Shown piece by piece: positions 15,647-24,111 of a stretch of 64,000 nucleotides of DNA. The notes beneath the pieces are model-generated. The model was not told the DNA's origin, did no database searches, and saw only the letters and a program-made list of their open reading frames with translations. The position numbers and the translations under genes are program-made. Origin of the DNA: Sphingobacterium yanglingense (GTDB lineage: Bacteria > Bacteroidota > Bacteroidia > Sphingobacteriales > Sphingobacteriaceae); assembly GCF_004363245.1 (NCBI RefSeq), contig NZ_SNYV01000011.1, positions 124,001-188,000 on the forward strand, read 5' to 3'. How positions within the stretch are numbered: the first letter of the stretch is position 1; each line of letters starts with the position of its first letter.

Positions 15647-18211
15647 ATGAAAATTAAACTCTTATTGATAGTAACCTGTCTGATCTGGCAGGTAAAAGAT
15701 AGCAAAGCGCAGACGGCTGGACAATCACCGCTTCAGATCAGCTGGCAGCCTTTGCTGAACAATTATGATGGCAAAGAGCAGGCTTTATCGGAATTGATTA
15801 TCCGAAATGTCAGTGATAAGCCATTTCCGTGGCAAGGGTGGAAGCTATATTTTAACTTTATAAGATTGGCAGAACCAGTTGACAATCATCAGTCTTTGGA
15901 TGTGCATCATATTAATGGAGATTACTTTTACTTTGAGCCCAATGTAAAAGGAAAGGTGTTGGCACCAGGAGAAGAAGTAAAGTACACGATGATTTCCAAA
16001 TCGTGGGTTGTTAATTTTAACGATGCTCCCCAGGGCTTTTATCTGGATTGGGGCAATGGACAGTTGCAACAACTTCCAGCAGTCAAAGCCCTTCTTCCCA
16101 AGGATGAAAAAGTATTCTACAGAGTTGGAGGCGACCGGGAAATGAACGCACAGATGATCTATGATAAAAATGAACGTTATCAGTGGACGAAGCGACTGGA
16201 TGGAGTTAGTATTCTGCCTACTCCGGTTTCTGTGCAACCGGGAAAAGGCAGTTACGACCTTGGTAAGAGCGTAACCATCAGCTATGAACCGCATTTTGAA
16301 GGCGAAGCCACGCTATTGGCAGAAGAGTTGGGGAATATATTTGGTTTGTCCTGCCGCATCGCTTCCTCAACAAGTGCAAGTAAACAAGGAATACAGTTGG
16401 TCGAAGATAAATCGTTGGAAGATGAAGCATATAAGTTATCTGTTGCAAAAAGCGGTGTTAAGCTTTCGGCCAGTAGCGGCGCAGGCATGTTTTATGCGAT
16501 TCAGTCTTTAAAATTATTAGTAGATCCCACATGCTACGACCCTAAGAATACAAAGGGTATTACTTTGCCCTTCGTACAGATTTCAGATAAGCCTCGTTTC
16601 GGGAGCAGAAGTTTAATGTTGGACGTTGCGCGAAATTTTCAGACAAAGGAGCAGATTTATAAAATGCTCGATATGATGGCTCTTTACAAGTTGAATACCC
16701 TGCACTTTCACTTGAATGATGACGAAGGTTGGCGTTTAGAGATCCCTTCTATCCCTGAGCTTACAGAAGTAGGTTCCCGTAGAGGGCATTGGGAGGCAGG
16801 CAAAGAGAATGACTGGTTGCCACCGTCTTATGGTTCAGGTCCGTTCTTAGATAATCCACGGGCTAGTGGTTACTATACAGCACAGGATTTTATGGATATT
16901 CTTAAGTATGCACAGCGCAGACATATACAGGTTATTCCCGAGGTGGAGACACCTGGGCATGCTCGTGCCGCTATACAGGCCATGAATGTACGCTACCGTC
17001 GATTAATGACACAAGGTAAAGAGCAGGAAGCTTCCAAATACTTATTGCAGTCGGCCGGAGATTCATCCGTCTATAGGTCTGTTCAGAAATGGAACGATAA
17101 CGTAATGGATGTGTCGCTCCCTTCGGTTTATATATTTTTGGAGCAGGTGACAGACGATATTATAGGGATGTACAAGCAAGCGGGCGTCGAACTGAAGACC
17201 GTACACTTCGGTGGAGACGAAGTTCCGAATGGTGTATGGGAACATTCTCCTGCCTTTGCAAACTTCAAGAAGGAAAATCCAGCGATTAAAGAGACGGCAG
17301 ATCTTTGGGTACGTCATTTTGATATCCTATATAAGATGTTGAAAAAAAGAGACCTGCTGCTGTCTGGCTGGGAAGAGGTTGGTATGGAAAAAGTTATAGT
17401 AGATGGAAAGAAAAAATGGATTCCTTTTGCGGGATTGCAAGATAGTGATGTTCATTTAAACGTGTGGAACAACCTTGGTGGAAATGAAGATTTAGCCTAT
17501 CGTCTAGCAAATGCAGGATACAAAGTGAAGCTTTCTTTCGTTAGTAACTTCTATATGGATATGGCTTATTACAAGCGTTTTAGTGAGCAAGGTTTCTACT
17601 GGGGTGGTTTTATAGATTTAGAGAAGCCTTTTAGTTTTATTCCTTTCGATTATCTGCACAACCAAAAGCAGGACTGGCTGGGAAGAACACTGCCTGATCG
17701 TGTGTTGAACGGAGCAGAGAAGCTAACCGAAAAAGGGAAGCAGCATATAGTAGGTATTCAGGCACTACTTTGGTCCGAGACCATCAAGGACGAAGAGCAA
17801 ATGGAGCGCATGATATTTCCGCGGTTGTTAGCCTTTAGTGAACGCGCTTGGGCACAGGCTGGACCCTGGGAAACCGAAACTGTTAGTAATGGACCGAGTT
17901 ATCAAGACGCTTTGAAAAAGTTTTTTGCTGTTGTAGGACTACAGGAGTTACAACGTTTACCTTTTCTGTATGGCGGTATTAGTTTTAGAATACCTACCCC
18001 TGGCGTAAAAGAAATCGATGGTAAGATCTATGTTAACATGGAGCTTCCTGGTTTTGAGGTGCGTTATGCAGCGGATGGCAATACTCCGGATAGGAATAGC
18101 ACATTGTATACAGGAGCTATCCCATACAAAAGTAATTTAGTGTTTAAAGCATTTAATAAACATGGAGATTCCAGTCTTCCGATAAGCCTAGATGTCGAAT
18201 CCGCCAAGTAG
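15647..18211 (+). CDS. GH20 beta-N-acetylhexosaminidase, multidomain
   Basis: 854 residues with a signal peptide (cleavage near SKAQ). Order: chitobiase N-terminal carbohydrate-binding-like domain (residues 25-170), GH20b domain (about 180-315, with SGAGMFYAIQSLKLL), GH20 catalytic barrel (about 320-770, with LHFHLNDDEGWRLEIPSI, PGHARAAIQAM and the Asp-Glu pair in VHFGGDEVPNGVW), then a chitobiase C-terminal beta domain (about 785-854). This is the usual chitobiase layout. It cuts terminal beta-GlcNAc from oligosaccharides, probably in the periplasm. A hairpin terminator 22 bases after the stop ends the nagA-led unit. Confidence 0.92.
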   Translation: MKIKLLLIVTCLIWQVKDSKAQTAGQSPLQISWQPLLNNYDGKEQALSELIIRNVSDKPFPWQGWKLYFNFIRLAEPVDNHQSLDVHHINGDYFYFEPNVKGKVLAPGEEVKYTMISKSWVVNFNDAPQGFYLDWGNGQLQQLPAVKALLPKDEKVFYRVGGDREMNAQMIYDKNERYQWTKRLDGVSILPTPVSVQPGKGSYDLGKSVTISYEPHFEGEATLLAEELGNIFGLSCRIASSTSASKQGIQLVEDKSLEDEAYKLSVAKSGVKLSASSGAGMFYAIQSLKLLVDPTCYDPKNTKGITLPFVQISDKPRFGSRSLMLDVARNFQTKEQIYKMLDMMALYKLNTLHFHLNDDEGWRLEIPSIPELTEVGSRRGHWEAGKENDWLPPSYGSGPFLDNPRASGYYTAQDFMDILKYAQRRHIQVIPEVETPGHARAAIQAMNVRYRRLMTQGKEQEASKYLLQSAGDSSVYRSVQKWNDNVMDVSLPSVYIFLEQVTDDIIGMYKQAGVELKTVHFGGDEVPNGVWEHSPAFANFKKENPAIKETADLWVRHFDILYKMLKKRDLLLSGWEEVGMEKVIVDGKKKWIPFAGLQDSDVHLNVWNNLGGNEDLAYRLANAGYKVKLSFVSNFYMDMAYYKRFSEQGFYWGGFIDLEKPFSFIPFDYLHNQKQDWLGRTLPDRVLNGAEKLTEKGKQHIVGIQALLWSETIKDEEQMERMIFPRLLAFSERAWAQAGPWETETVSNGPSYQDALKKFFAVVGLQELQRLPFLYGGISFRIPTPGVKEIDGKIYVNMELPGFEVRYAADGNTPDRNSTLYTGAIPYKSNLVFKAFNKHGDSSLPISLDVESAK

Positions 18212-18233
18212 TACATCGGAGATATATCATAAT

Positions 18234-18265
18234 AAGAAAGCCCCATAAAAGGGGCTTTCTTGTAG
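18234..18265. terminator. Bidirectional intrinsic terminator
   Basis: An 11-bp perfect stem (18234-18244 with 18251-18261) and a 6-base loop between the convergent GH20 and LacI genes. Confidence 0.88.
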
Positions 18266-18282
18266 TATAATAATCTGGTTGT

Positions 18283-19323
18283 TTAGTTTTGCTTCCGGTC
18301 AGAAGAACCTCTGACGATTAGTTTTGTTTTGATGATGATCTCCTGATAGTCTAACACCTGCATTTCTTTGTCTTCTATTTGTTGGATCAGTATTTTGGCT
18401 GCTACTAGTCCCATTTCATAGGCGCTGTCATCGATGGTCGATATCTGCGGTTCTAGGATAGAAGAGATTGGATAATTACTAAAGCCGATGATTGCCGCCT
18501 TTCCAGGGATTGCGATGCCATTATTCCGAAATACCTTTAATGCCGCTGCCGCCGTATAGTCATTGGCACATACAATTCCGTCGGGTATTGGTGTGTTTAG
18601 GAGCAGTGCTTCCGCAGCCTCTTTACCTTCTTCGTAGGTCAGATTCTTCGTTTCCTTGACAAATTGCTCCTGAAAGGGGAGCTTATACTGTTCCAGTGCC
18701 TTTTTGAAACCTGCTAGTCTCGATTTGAAAATATCTACATTTTGATTCCCGGCGATGTGCGCCAGGTTTTTACAGCCCTGTTGTATCAGGTGAACTGTTG
18801 CATTATAAGAGGCTTCAAAGTCGTTGATAATAACCTTACTTGCTTTCAGCTGTTCACTGGTTCGGTCATAGAGGACTAGGGGTATATTTGATTTTCCGAG
18901 TTTTTTGAGATGCTCATATCGTTTTGTTTCCAGCCCCGGACAGATGATTACGCCTGCTGCAAGTGAGTTTTCGAGCATTTGCACGATTTCCGTTTCCTTA
19001 ATATAAGAGTCATGGGACTGGAATATTGTAATTTGATACCCCTGCTTATAGGCGTATTCTTCTATACCACTGATTACTTTGGAGTGAAAATCGATGTCTA
19101 TACGTGGACATACCACACCGATAGACTTTGTTTTTTTACTCCGAAAACTAGACGCAATAGGATCGAGCGAAAAACCCATTTCTTTGACCTTGTCATTGAC
19201 TATTTTTTTTGTGCTTTCACTAATTGCCGGGTGGTTGGATAGCACACGGGATATAGTGGCAGCAGAAAGATTGAGTGCTTTTGCAATATCCTTTATGGTG
19301 ATGCGTGCTTCCTTTTTTTTCAT
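18283..19323 (-). CDS. LacI-family transcriptional regulator
   Basis: 346 residues. The N-terminal helix-turn-helix and hinge (ITIKDIAKALNLSAATISRVLSNHPAIS, residues 8-35) are LacI-type. The rest is a periplasmic-binding-protein-like sensor (SIGVVCPRIDIDFHSKVISGIEE, GIVCANDYTAAAALKVF, STIDDSAYEMGLVAAKILIQQI). It lies between the nagA/GH20 unit and the divergent susC unit. Three LacI-type operators precede susC and a related one precedes nagA, so it is the likely repressor of the whole locus. The inducer is probably an amino-sugar metabolite, which is inference. Confidence 0.9.
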   Translation of the reverse strand: MKKKEARITIKDIAKALNLSAATISRVLSNHPAISESTKKIVNDKVKEMGFSLDPIASSFRSKKTKSIGVVCPRIDIDFHSKVISGIEEYAYKQGYQITIFQSHDSYIKETEIVQMLENSLAAGVIICPGLETKRYEHLKKLGKSNIPLVLYDRTSEQLKASKVIINDFEASYNATVHLIQQGCKNLAHIAGNQNVDIFKSRLAGFKKALEQYKLPFQEQFVKETKNLTYEEGKEAAEALLLNTPIPDGIVCANDYTAAAALKVFRNNGIAIPGKAAIIGFSNYPISSILEPQISTIDDSAYEMGLVAAKILIQQIEDKEMQVLDYQEIIIKTKLIVRGSSDRKQN

Positions 19324-19350
19324 GTATACTTACTTCTTGATCCTACTAAG

Positions 19351-19400
19351 ACTGATAAACTCATTATCTGCCTATTAGCAATTCGTACTGTTTTATCAGT
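19351..19400. promoter_or_regulatory. Inverted repeat upstream of the LacI gene
   Basis: ACTGATAAA (19351-19359) and TTTATCAGT (19392-19400) form a perfect 9-bp inverted repeat with a 32-base spacer, starting 27 bases upstream of the lacI-type start codon. It could be a hairpin in the leader or a binding site; it does not match the other operators. Confidence 0.35.
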
Positions 19401-19486
19401 TTAGGGGATGGATTTTTAAAAAAATAAATTGACCGAAGTTAATTCAAATTTTTATAAAAACAAATAAACTACATCATCTAGTTTTG

Positions 19487-19500
19487 TGCAATTGTTTGCA
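19487..19500 (+). promoter_or_regulatory. LacI-type operator 1 (TGCAATTGTTTGCA)
   Basis: Near-palindromic 14-mer with TGCAA/TTGCA half-sites, 147 bases upstream of the susC start. It is one of three related sites in 80 bases. Confidence 0.6.
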
Positions 19501-19523
19501 TGGACTATTTTATTGTTTAACAT

Positions 19524-19537
19524 TGCAAACGATTGTT
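19524..19537 (+). promoter_or_regulatory. LacI-type operator 2 (TGCAAACGATTGTT)
   Basis: It has one perfect TGCAAACG half-site and a weaker right half. It starts 37 bases after operator 1 and 29 bases before operator 3. Confidence 0.5.
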
Positions 19538-19552
19538 TTGTTTATTTTTTAG

Positions 19553-19566
19553 TGCAAATGTTTGCA
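19553..19566 (+). promoter_or_regulatory. LacI-type operator 3 (TGCAAATGTTTGCA)
   Basis: This near-perfect palindrome overlaps the TTTG -33 element of the predicted susC promoter, a position that fits direct repression. Confidence 0.65.
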
Positions 19567-19592
19567 TGATTTTTGTTTTTTGTCTACCTTGG
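19561..19592 (+). promoter_or_regulatory. Predicted promoter of the susC unit
   Basis: TTTG (19561-19564), 20 bases, then TACCTTGG (19585-19592), close to the Bacteroidota TTTG-N19-TAnnTTTG consensus with one mismatch in the -7 element. The leader would be about 35 bases. Confidence 0.5.
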
Positions 19593-19633
19593 CTCCGATA
19601 AACAACAGATGATATAAACTCAAAATCTGCATT

Positions 19634-22600
19634 ATGATATTTACTGCTTACCATCGTAAATTTAAATGGAGTGCAAATGCGTTTTCCCTTACATTTTTGT
19701 TTTTTGCTCTGCTTTTGGTTATTCCAGAAGGTGCGTTTGCACAACAGAAGCGAATCTCAGGTAAGGTGATAGATGCCAGCACGAAAAAGGCAATACCTGG
19801 AGTGAGTGTGAAACTTACCGGGCAAGCCGCCGGTGCAAGTACCGATGACCAAGGTGCTTTCGTTTTAAACGATCTGTCCGAAGGGCAGTCTGTCGTGTTT
19901 TCCTTCTTAGGATACACCAGTCAGACCCTAAAGATTGATGCACGAACAACTTATTTGATTGAGCTAACTAGCCTCGCTACGGAGATTGAAGAAACCGTAG
20001 TTGTGGGGTATGGCCGTCAGAAAAAAAGAAACTTAACAGGTTCTGTAGTGTCTGTTGGCTCTGCGGAGATTGAAAAGACAACACAGCAAGATCCGATTTC
20101 AATTTTACAGGGAAGGGCCGCTGGGGTACAGGTTTCGTCCAATTCTGGAGCTCCGGGAGGGGAGATGACAATCCGCGTACGTGGTAATTCTTCGCTTAAC
20201 TCTGGAAACAACCCTTTGTTTGTGGTCGACGGTATTCCGATTGAATCGAATTCAATTTCTGCGTTAAATGGTACTGAAGGTTCGGGATTAAATCCGTTAG
20301 CAGATATCAATCCCAATGATATCGCTTCCATGGAGATCTTAAAAGATGCAGCATCTACCGCTATCTATGGGTCGAGAGCGGCCAATGGTGTCGTTATGAT
20401 CACCACCAAACGTGGGGCAGCCGGCAAACCTGAAGTTCTTCTTAATGCAACCACAGGTGTAAGTACACTTACGAGAAAACTAAGTGTCTTAAATTCACAA
20501 CAGTATCGTGAGGCGGTATTGGATTCCTATAATGCCTTAACTAATCCAGAAGAACCTTATTACACCATTATTGACTCTTTGAATCCAATGAATAATGGGG
20601 ATGTCGATTGGCAAGATGCTTTGATGCGTTCTGCAAAGCAGTACAAAGTAGATTTGTCTGTGCGTGGTGGTAATGAAGGTACCAAGTACGCTTGGAGTTC
20701 TTCTTACCTGGATCAAGATGGGGTGATTTTAAACTCGAACTACAAACGTTTTACATCGAGACTAAATGTCGATTTCAATATTTCGGACCGTGTACGTATC
20801 GGACAGAGTGTCTCGTATACCAATGCGGTAAACAACCGGACGAATGCGGGTGGAACGGGCAATTTAAGTATTATCCGCAGTCTATTGGTCAGACCTCCCA
20901 ATATGTCGATGTACCTGCCTGATGGCTCCATCAATGGGTATATGATCGGACAGCGAAATCCAGTCGGCATGGCCTTGTATGCGACCAATCTTAACAAAAG
21001 TAATCGCATCATCGGTAGTCAATACCTCGAGATAGACATTCTGAAAGATTTGAAATTCAGAAGTAATGTCAATCTAGATTACATCGCCATGAAAGAAGAT
21101 GAGTTTATGCCTTCTATATTGGATTATAGAGAAGGGTATAATACAGGAGCGGTCCGTACGTCTGGCAATCTGACTTGGGGCAACGAAAGTTACTTCACTT
21201 ACAGCAAAAGCATTGCTAATGCCCATAATATTGGTGCAGTAGCCGGTATGAGTTTTCAGAGATGGCGATACGACCGCACTGGCCTAAACGGTTCTTACTT
21301 TGCCAGTGACGATATCCGTACCTTAAATGGCGCCTCTGTTATCTCCGGGCAAGACGTAAATGTAGCTTCAGAACATGCGATGCGCTCCTACTTTGGACGA
21401 TTGACCTATGACTACTTCGGTAAATACCTATTAGAGTTTAACCTACGTGCTGATGGTTCATCTCGCTTTGGTAGCGACAAGCGTTTCGGCTTTTTCCCAT
21501 CCGCATCCGCAGGGTGGCGTTTCGTGGAGGAGAATGGAATTAAAGATCTAAGCTGGCTTAGTGACGGTAAGTTGCGTTTTAGTTTAGGTAGTACAGGTAA
21601 TGAGGCAATTGGTGATTACACTTCGCAGGGAGAGTTTACACTAGGGATGAATTACCTTGATTTTTCAGGAGCTGCACCTACCGTAATGCCCAATGCGAGC
21701 CTTACTTGGGAGACCACTCACCAATACAACCTTGGGTTAGAGTTAGGCTTTTTGAATAACCGCATTTTGTTCTCTACAGATGCGTATTTGAAAAAGACAA
21801 AAGACCTATTATATAATGTTCCGCTCCCAAGCACAACCGGATTCGAGTACGTAACAAGAAATGTCGGTTCTATCGAGAACAAAGGACTTGAATTCAGTTT
21901 GCAGACGCGCAATCTACAGGGACCATTCACTTGGAGTACCAATATTAATCTCAGTTTGAACCGTAACAAAGTGACGTCACTTCCAGAAGATGTATTGACC
22001 AATGGTTACATTCAAAACGGAGCCTTTCACATATTGCAGGTAGGCAAACCCATCGGTGTATTTTATGGGTGGCAGTTTGACGGTGTGTATGCGCGTGATG
22101 CGGATAATGTCAATGGACTTACCCATGGAGCCAGTGGACCTAAGTTTGTCGGTGGTGACCCAATCTGGCGAGATCTGAATGGTGATGGTATCATCAACGA
22201 AGATGATAGACAGATTATCGGATATGCTGAACCGAAGTATTTCGGAGGTATTTCCAATGACTTCAGTTATAAAAACTTCCACCTTAATGTATTCTTCCAG
22301 TACTCTGTAGGCAACGAAATATACAGTGAACTCAATCACCAGCGTAATTCTATCGTTAGGTACAACAACCTTTCTACAGACGCGCTATCGAGATGGCGCC
22401 AACAAGGAGATGTAACAGACTTCCCAAGATTGATTCGTGATGATCCGAAGCAATCCGACAGTAGAGTGCAAAGCAGATGGGTAGAGGATGGTTCCTATAT
22501 CAAGTTGAAAAATGTGAACCTAAGATACTCCTTGAATCCAGACTGGGTAAAACGTATTGGTCTACGTAAAGTTGATGCTTTTGTAACTGGTACGAATTTG

Positions 22601-22729
22601 ATTACCTGGACAAAATACACAGGCTTCGATCCAGACGTAAACTCCTATTCTGGACTTCGTGTAGGTCTCGACGAAGGAGCGTACCCACAGGCCCGCACCT
22701 TCATGTTTGGTTTAACACTTGGACTTTAA
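19634..22729 (+). CDS. SusC-like TonB-dependent glycan receptor
   Basis: 1031 residues. Signal peptide to about residue 36, then a carboxypeptidase-regulatory-like domain (RISGKVIDASTKKAIPGV to about 110), the TonB-box region (VVVGYGRQKKRNLTG), a plug with the SusC phrases ILQGRAAGVQVSS, RVRGNSSLNSGNNPLFVVDG and EILKDAASTAIYGSRAANGV, and a 22-strand-type barrel ending in MFGLTLGL. There is no STN domain, so control is through the LacI operators upstream and not through a FecR anti-sigma factor. It imports an oligosaccharide across the outer membrane with the SusD partner that follows after 10 bases. The hexosaminidase neighbours suggest a GlcNAc-containing glycan. Confidence 0.93.
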   Translation: MIFTAYHRKFKWSANAFSLTFLFFALLLVIPEGAFAQQKRISGKVIDASTKKAIPGVSVKLTGQAAGASTDDQGAFVLNDLSEGQSVVFSFLGYTSQTLKIDARTTYLIELTSLATEIEETVVVGYGRQKKRNLTGSVVSVGSAEIEKTTQQDPISILQGRAAGVQVSSNSGAPGGEMTIRVRGNSSLNSGNNPLFVVDGIPIESNSISALNGTEGSGLNPLADINPNDIASMEILKDAASTAIYGSRAANGVVMITTKRGAAGKPEVLLNATTGVSTLTRKLSVLNSQQYREAVLDSYNALTNPEEPYYTIIDSLNPMNNGDVDWQDALMRSAKQYKVDLSVRGGNEGTKYAWSSSYLDQDGVILNSNYKRFTSRLNVDFNISDRVRIGQSVSYTNAVNNRTNAGGTGNLSIIRSLLVRPPNMSMYLPDGSINGYMIGQRNPVGMALYATNLNKSNRIIGSQYLEIDILKDLKFRSNVNLDYIAMKEDEFMPSILDYREGYNTGAVRTSGNLTWGNESYFTYSKSIANAHNIGAVAGMSFQRWRYDRTGLNGSYFASDDIRTLNGASVISGQDVNVASEHAMRSYFGRLTYDYFGKYLLEFNLRADGSSRFGSDKRFGFFPSASAGWRFVEENGIKDLSWLSDGKLRFSLGSTGNEAIGDYTSQGEFTLGMNYLDFSGAAPTVMPNASLTWETTHQYNLGLELGFLNNRILFSTDAYLKKTKDLLYNVPLPSTTGFEYVTRNVGSIENKGLEFSLQTRNLQGPFTWSTNINLSLNRNKVTSLPEDVLTNGYIQNGAFHILQVGKPIGVFYGWQFDGVYARDADNVNGLTHGASGPKFVGGDPIWRDLNGDGIINEDDRQIIGYAEPKYFGGISNDFSYKNFHLNVFFQYSVGNEIYSELNHQRNSIVRYNNLSTDALSRWRQQGDVTDFPRLIRDDPKQSDSRVQSRWVEDGSYIKLKNVNLRYSLNPDWVKRIGLRKVDAFVTGTNLITWTKYTGFDPDVNSYSGLRVGLDEGAYPQARTFMFGLTLGL

Positions 22730-22739
22730 TTTGTTAGTC

Positions 22740-24107
22740 ATGAAAAGAACGTTTAAATATATATTTGGTAGTGCTTTAATGCTACTAATGGTTTCTTGTT
22801 CGGATTTGGATAAAGAGCCAATCAGTAATTTTTCGGGACAGGGATTTTACAAAAAACCTAGCGATGCTCAAGCTGGCGTCACCGGAATATACAATAGCAT
22901 GCAATCCACCTTCCGTTTGAATTTTGCTTATTGGGGAGAGGGGCGCGCAGACAATGTGACGACCAAGCATTCTGGCGATCCGTTGGCTTTGCAAACCAAT
23001 GCATTGACACCGATTATCACATCGGCCCGTTGGGATAGCTTCTACACCCTGATATCCCGCGCCAATTATGCGATAAAATATACCCCCGGAGTTTTCGGCG
23101 AAGGCGAGAGCCAATTGAAAAATGAGCTTTTAGGACAGGCACATGGACTACGCGCTATTGCCTACTTTTACCTAACTCGTATCTGGGGCGAGGTACCATT
23201 GGTCACAGAACCGTATGAAAGCGTAGATCAGAATGTATTCGTAAATAAAAACAGCACCCAAGAGGTGTTGGCCAAAGTGGAGGAAGATCTGCTATTTGCT
23301 GCCGAGAACAGCTCAAAAAGCTATTCTGGTGCCAAGAACCGTGTGATATTCACTAAAGGCACAGCTTATGCATTCTTGACGCAACTGTACATGTGGCAAA
23401 AGAAATACGATAAAGCTATTGAGATGGCCGATAAGTTGATGAGCGATTCGCAGTACTCCCTAGTTGCTATGAATGATTGGAACGATATCTTCGTCAAAGG
23501 CGTAAGTACGGAGAGTATCTTCGAAGTCGGGTATAACGAGGTGCAGACCAATGCGCTACGTATTCTATATGCCCTTGGTTCAGATAGCGACTATGTACCT
23601 AGCGGCAGATTCATCGCATCGATCGAAACTGGTGACTTACGTAAACCGCGTATTTATGATGTGACGGAGGCGCAACCGCGTAAGATATGGAAGTTTTTTG
23701 GACAGGGCTTTAAAGATGAAAGTCCAGAGCTATCATCCAATAACATTGTATTGACAAGACTGGCAGATATCATCCTTTTAAAGGCCGAGGCTCATGCTAA
23801 TCTGAATCAGCCTACAGAAGCGTTAGATTTGTTGAACCGTATACGCAGACGTGCAGGTCTTACCGTATTGGATGAGGCTACTGCTATCAGTAAGTATAAT
23901 AGTGTAGTTGATGCAATATTACACGAGCGTTCGGTTGAGCTTTGTTTTGAAGGACATCGCTGGTTTGACCTTGTGCGCACCGGTAAAGCTATTTCTACCA
24001 TGAAGCCTATTAATGGACTATCCAATGAAGGCAATCTGTTGTGGCCACTACATGAAAGCATCAGGTTAAGAAATCCAAATTTGAAACAAAACGAGTTTTA
24101 TAACTAA
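22740..24107 (+). CDS. SusD-like glycan-binding lipoprotein
   Basis: 455 residues from the ATG at 22740. The lipobox is at MVSCSD (Cys17). It has the SusD layout: N-terminal DLDKEPISNFSGQGFYKKPSDAQAGVTGIYN, TPR-like helices (GQAHGLRAIAYFYLTRIWGEVPLV) and the C-terminal RagB/SusD motif ILHERSVELCFEGHRWFDLVRTG. It caps the SusC channel at the cell surface and binds the substrate. The gap to susC is 10 bases and to the next gene 4 bases, so one transcript is very likely. Confidence 0.93.
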   Translation: MKRTFKYIFGSALMLLMVSCSDLDKEPISNFSGQGFYKKPSDAQAGVTGIYNSMQSTFRLNFAYWGEGRADNVTTKHSGDPLALQTNALTPIITSARWDSFYTLISRANYAIKYTPGVFGEGESQLKNELLGQAHGLRAIAYFYLTRIWGEVPLVTEPYESVDQNVFVNKNSTQEVLAKVEEDLLFAAENSSKSYSGAKNRVIFTKGTAYAFLTQLYMWQKKYDKAIEMADKLMSDSQYSLVAMNDWNDIFVKGVSTESIFEVGYNEVQTNALRILYALGSDSDYVPSGRFIASIETGDLRKPRIYDVTEAQPRKIWKFFGQGFKDESPELSSNNIVLTRLADIILLKAEAHANLNQPTEALDLLNRIRRRAGLTVLDEATAISKYNSVVDAILHERSVELCFEGHRWFDLVRTGKAISTMKPINGLSNEGNLLWPLHESIRLRNPNLKQNEFYN

Positions 24108-24111
24108 GCAT

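Noticed and set aside
16282..16511. Overlapping frames on both strands inside the GH20 gene
   Set aside because: They are shadow frames of the hexosaminidase and carry no domain.
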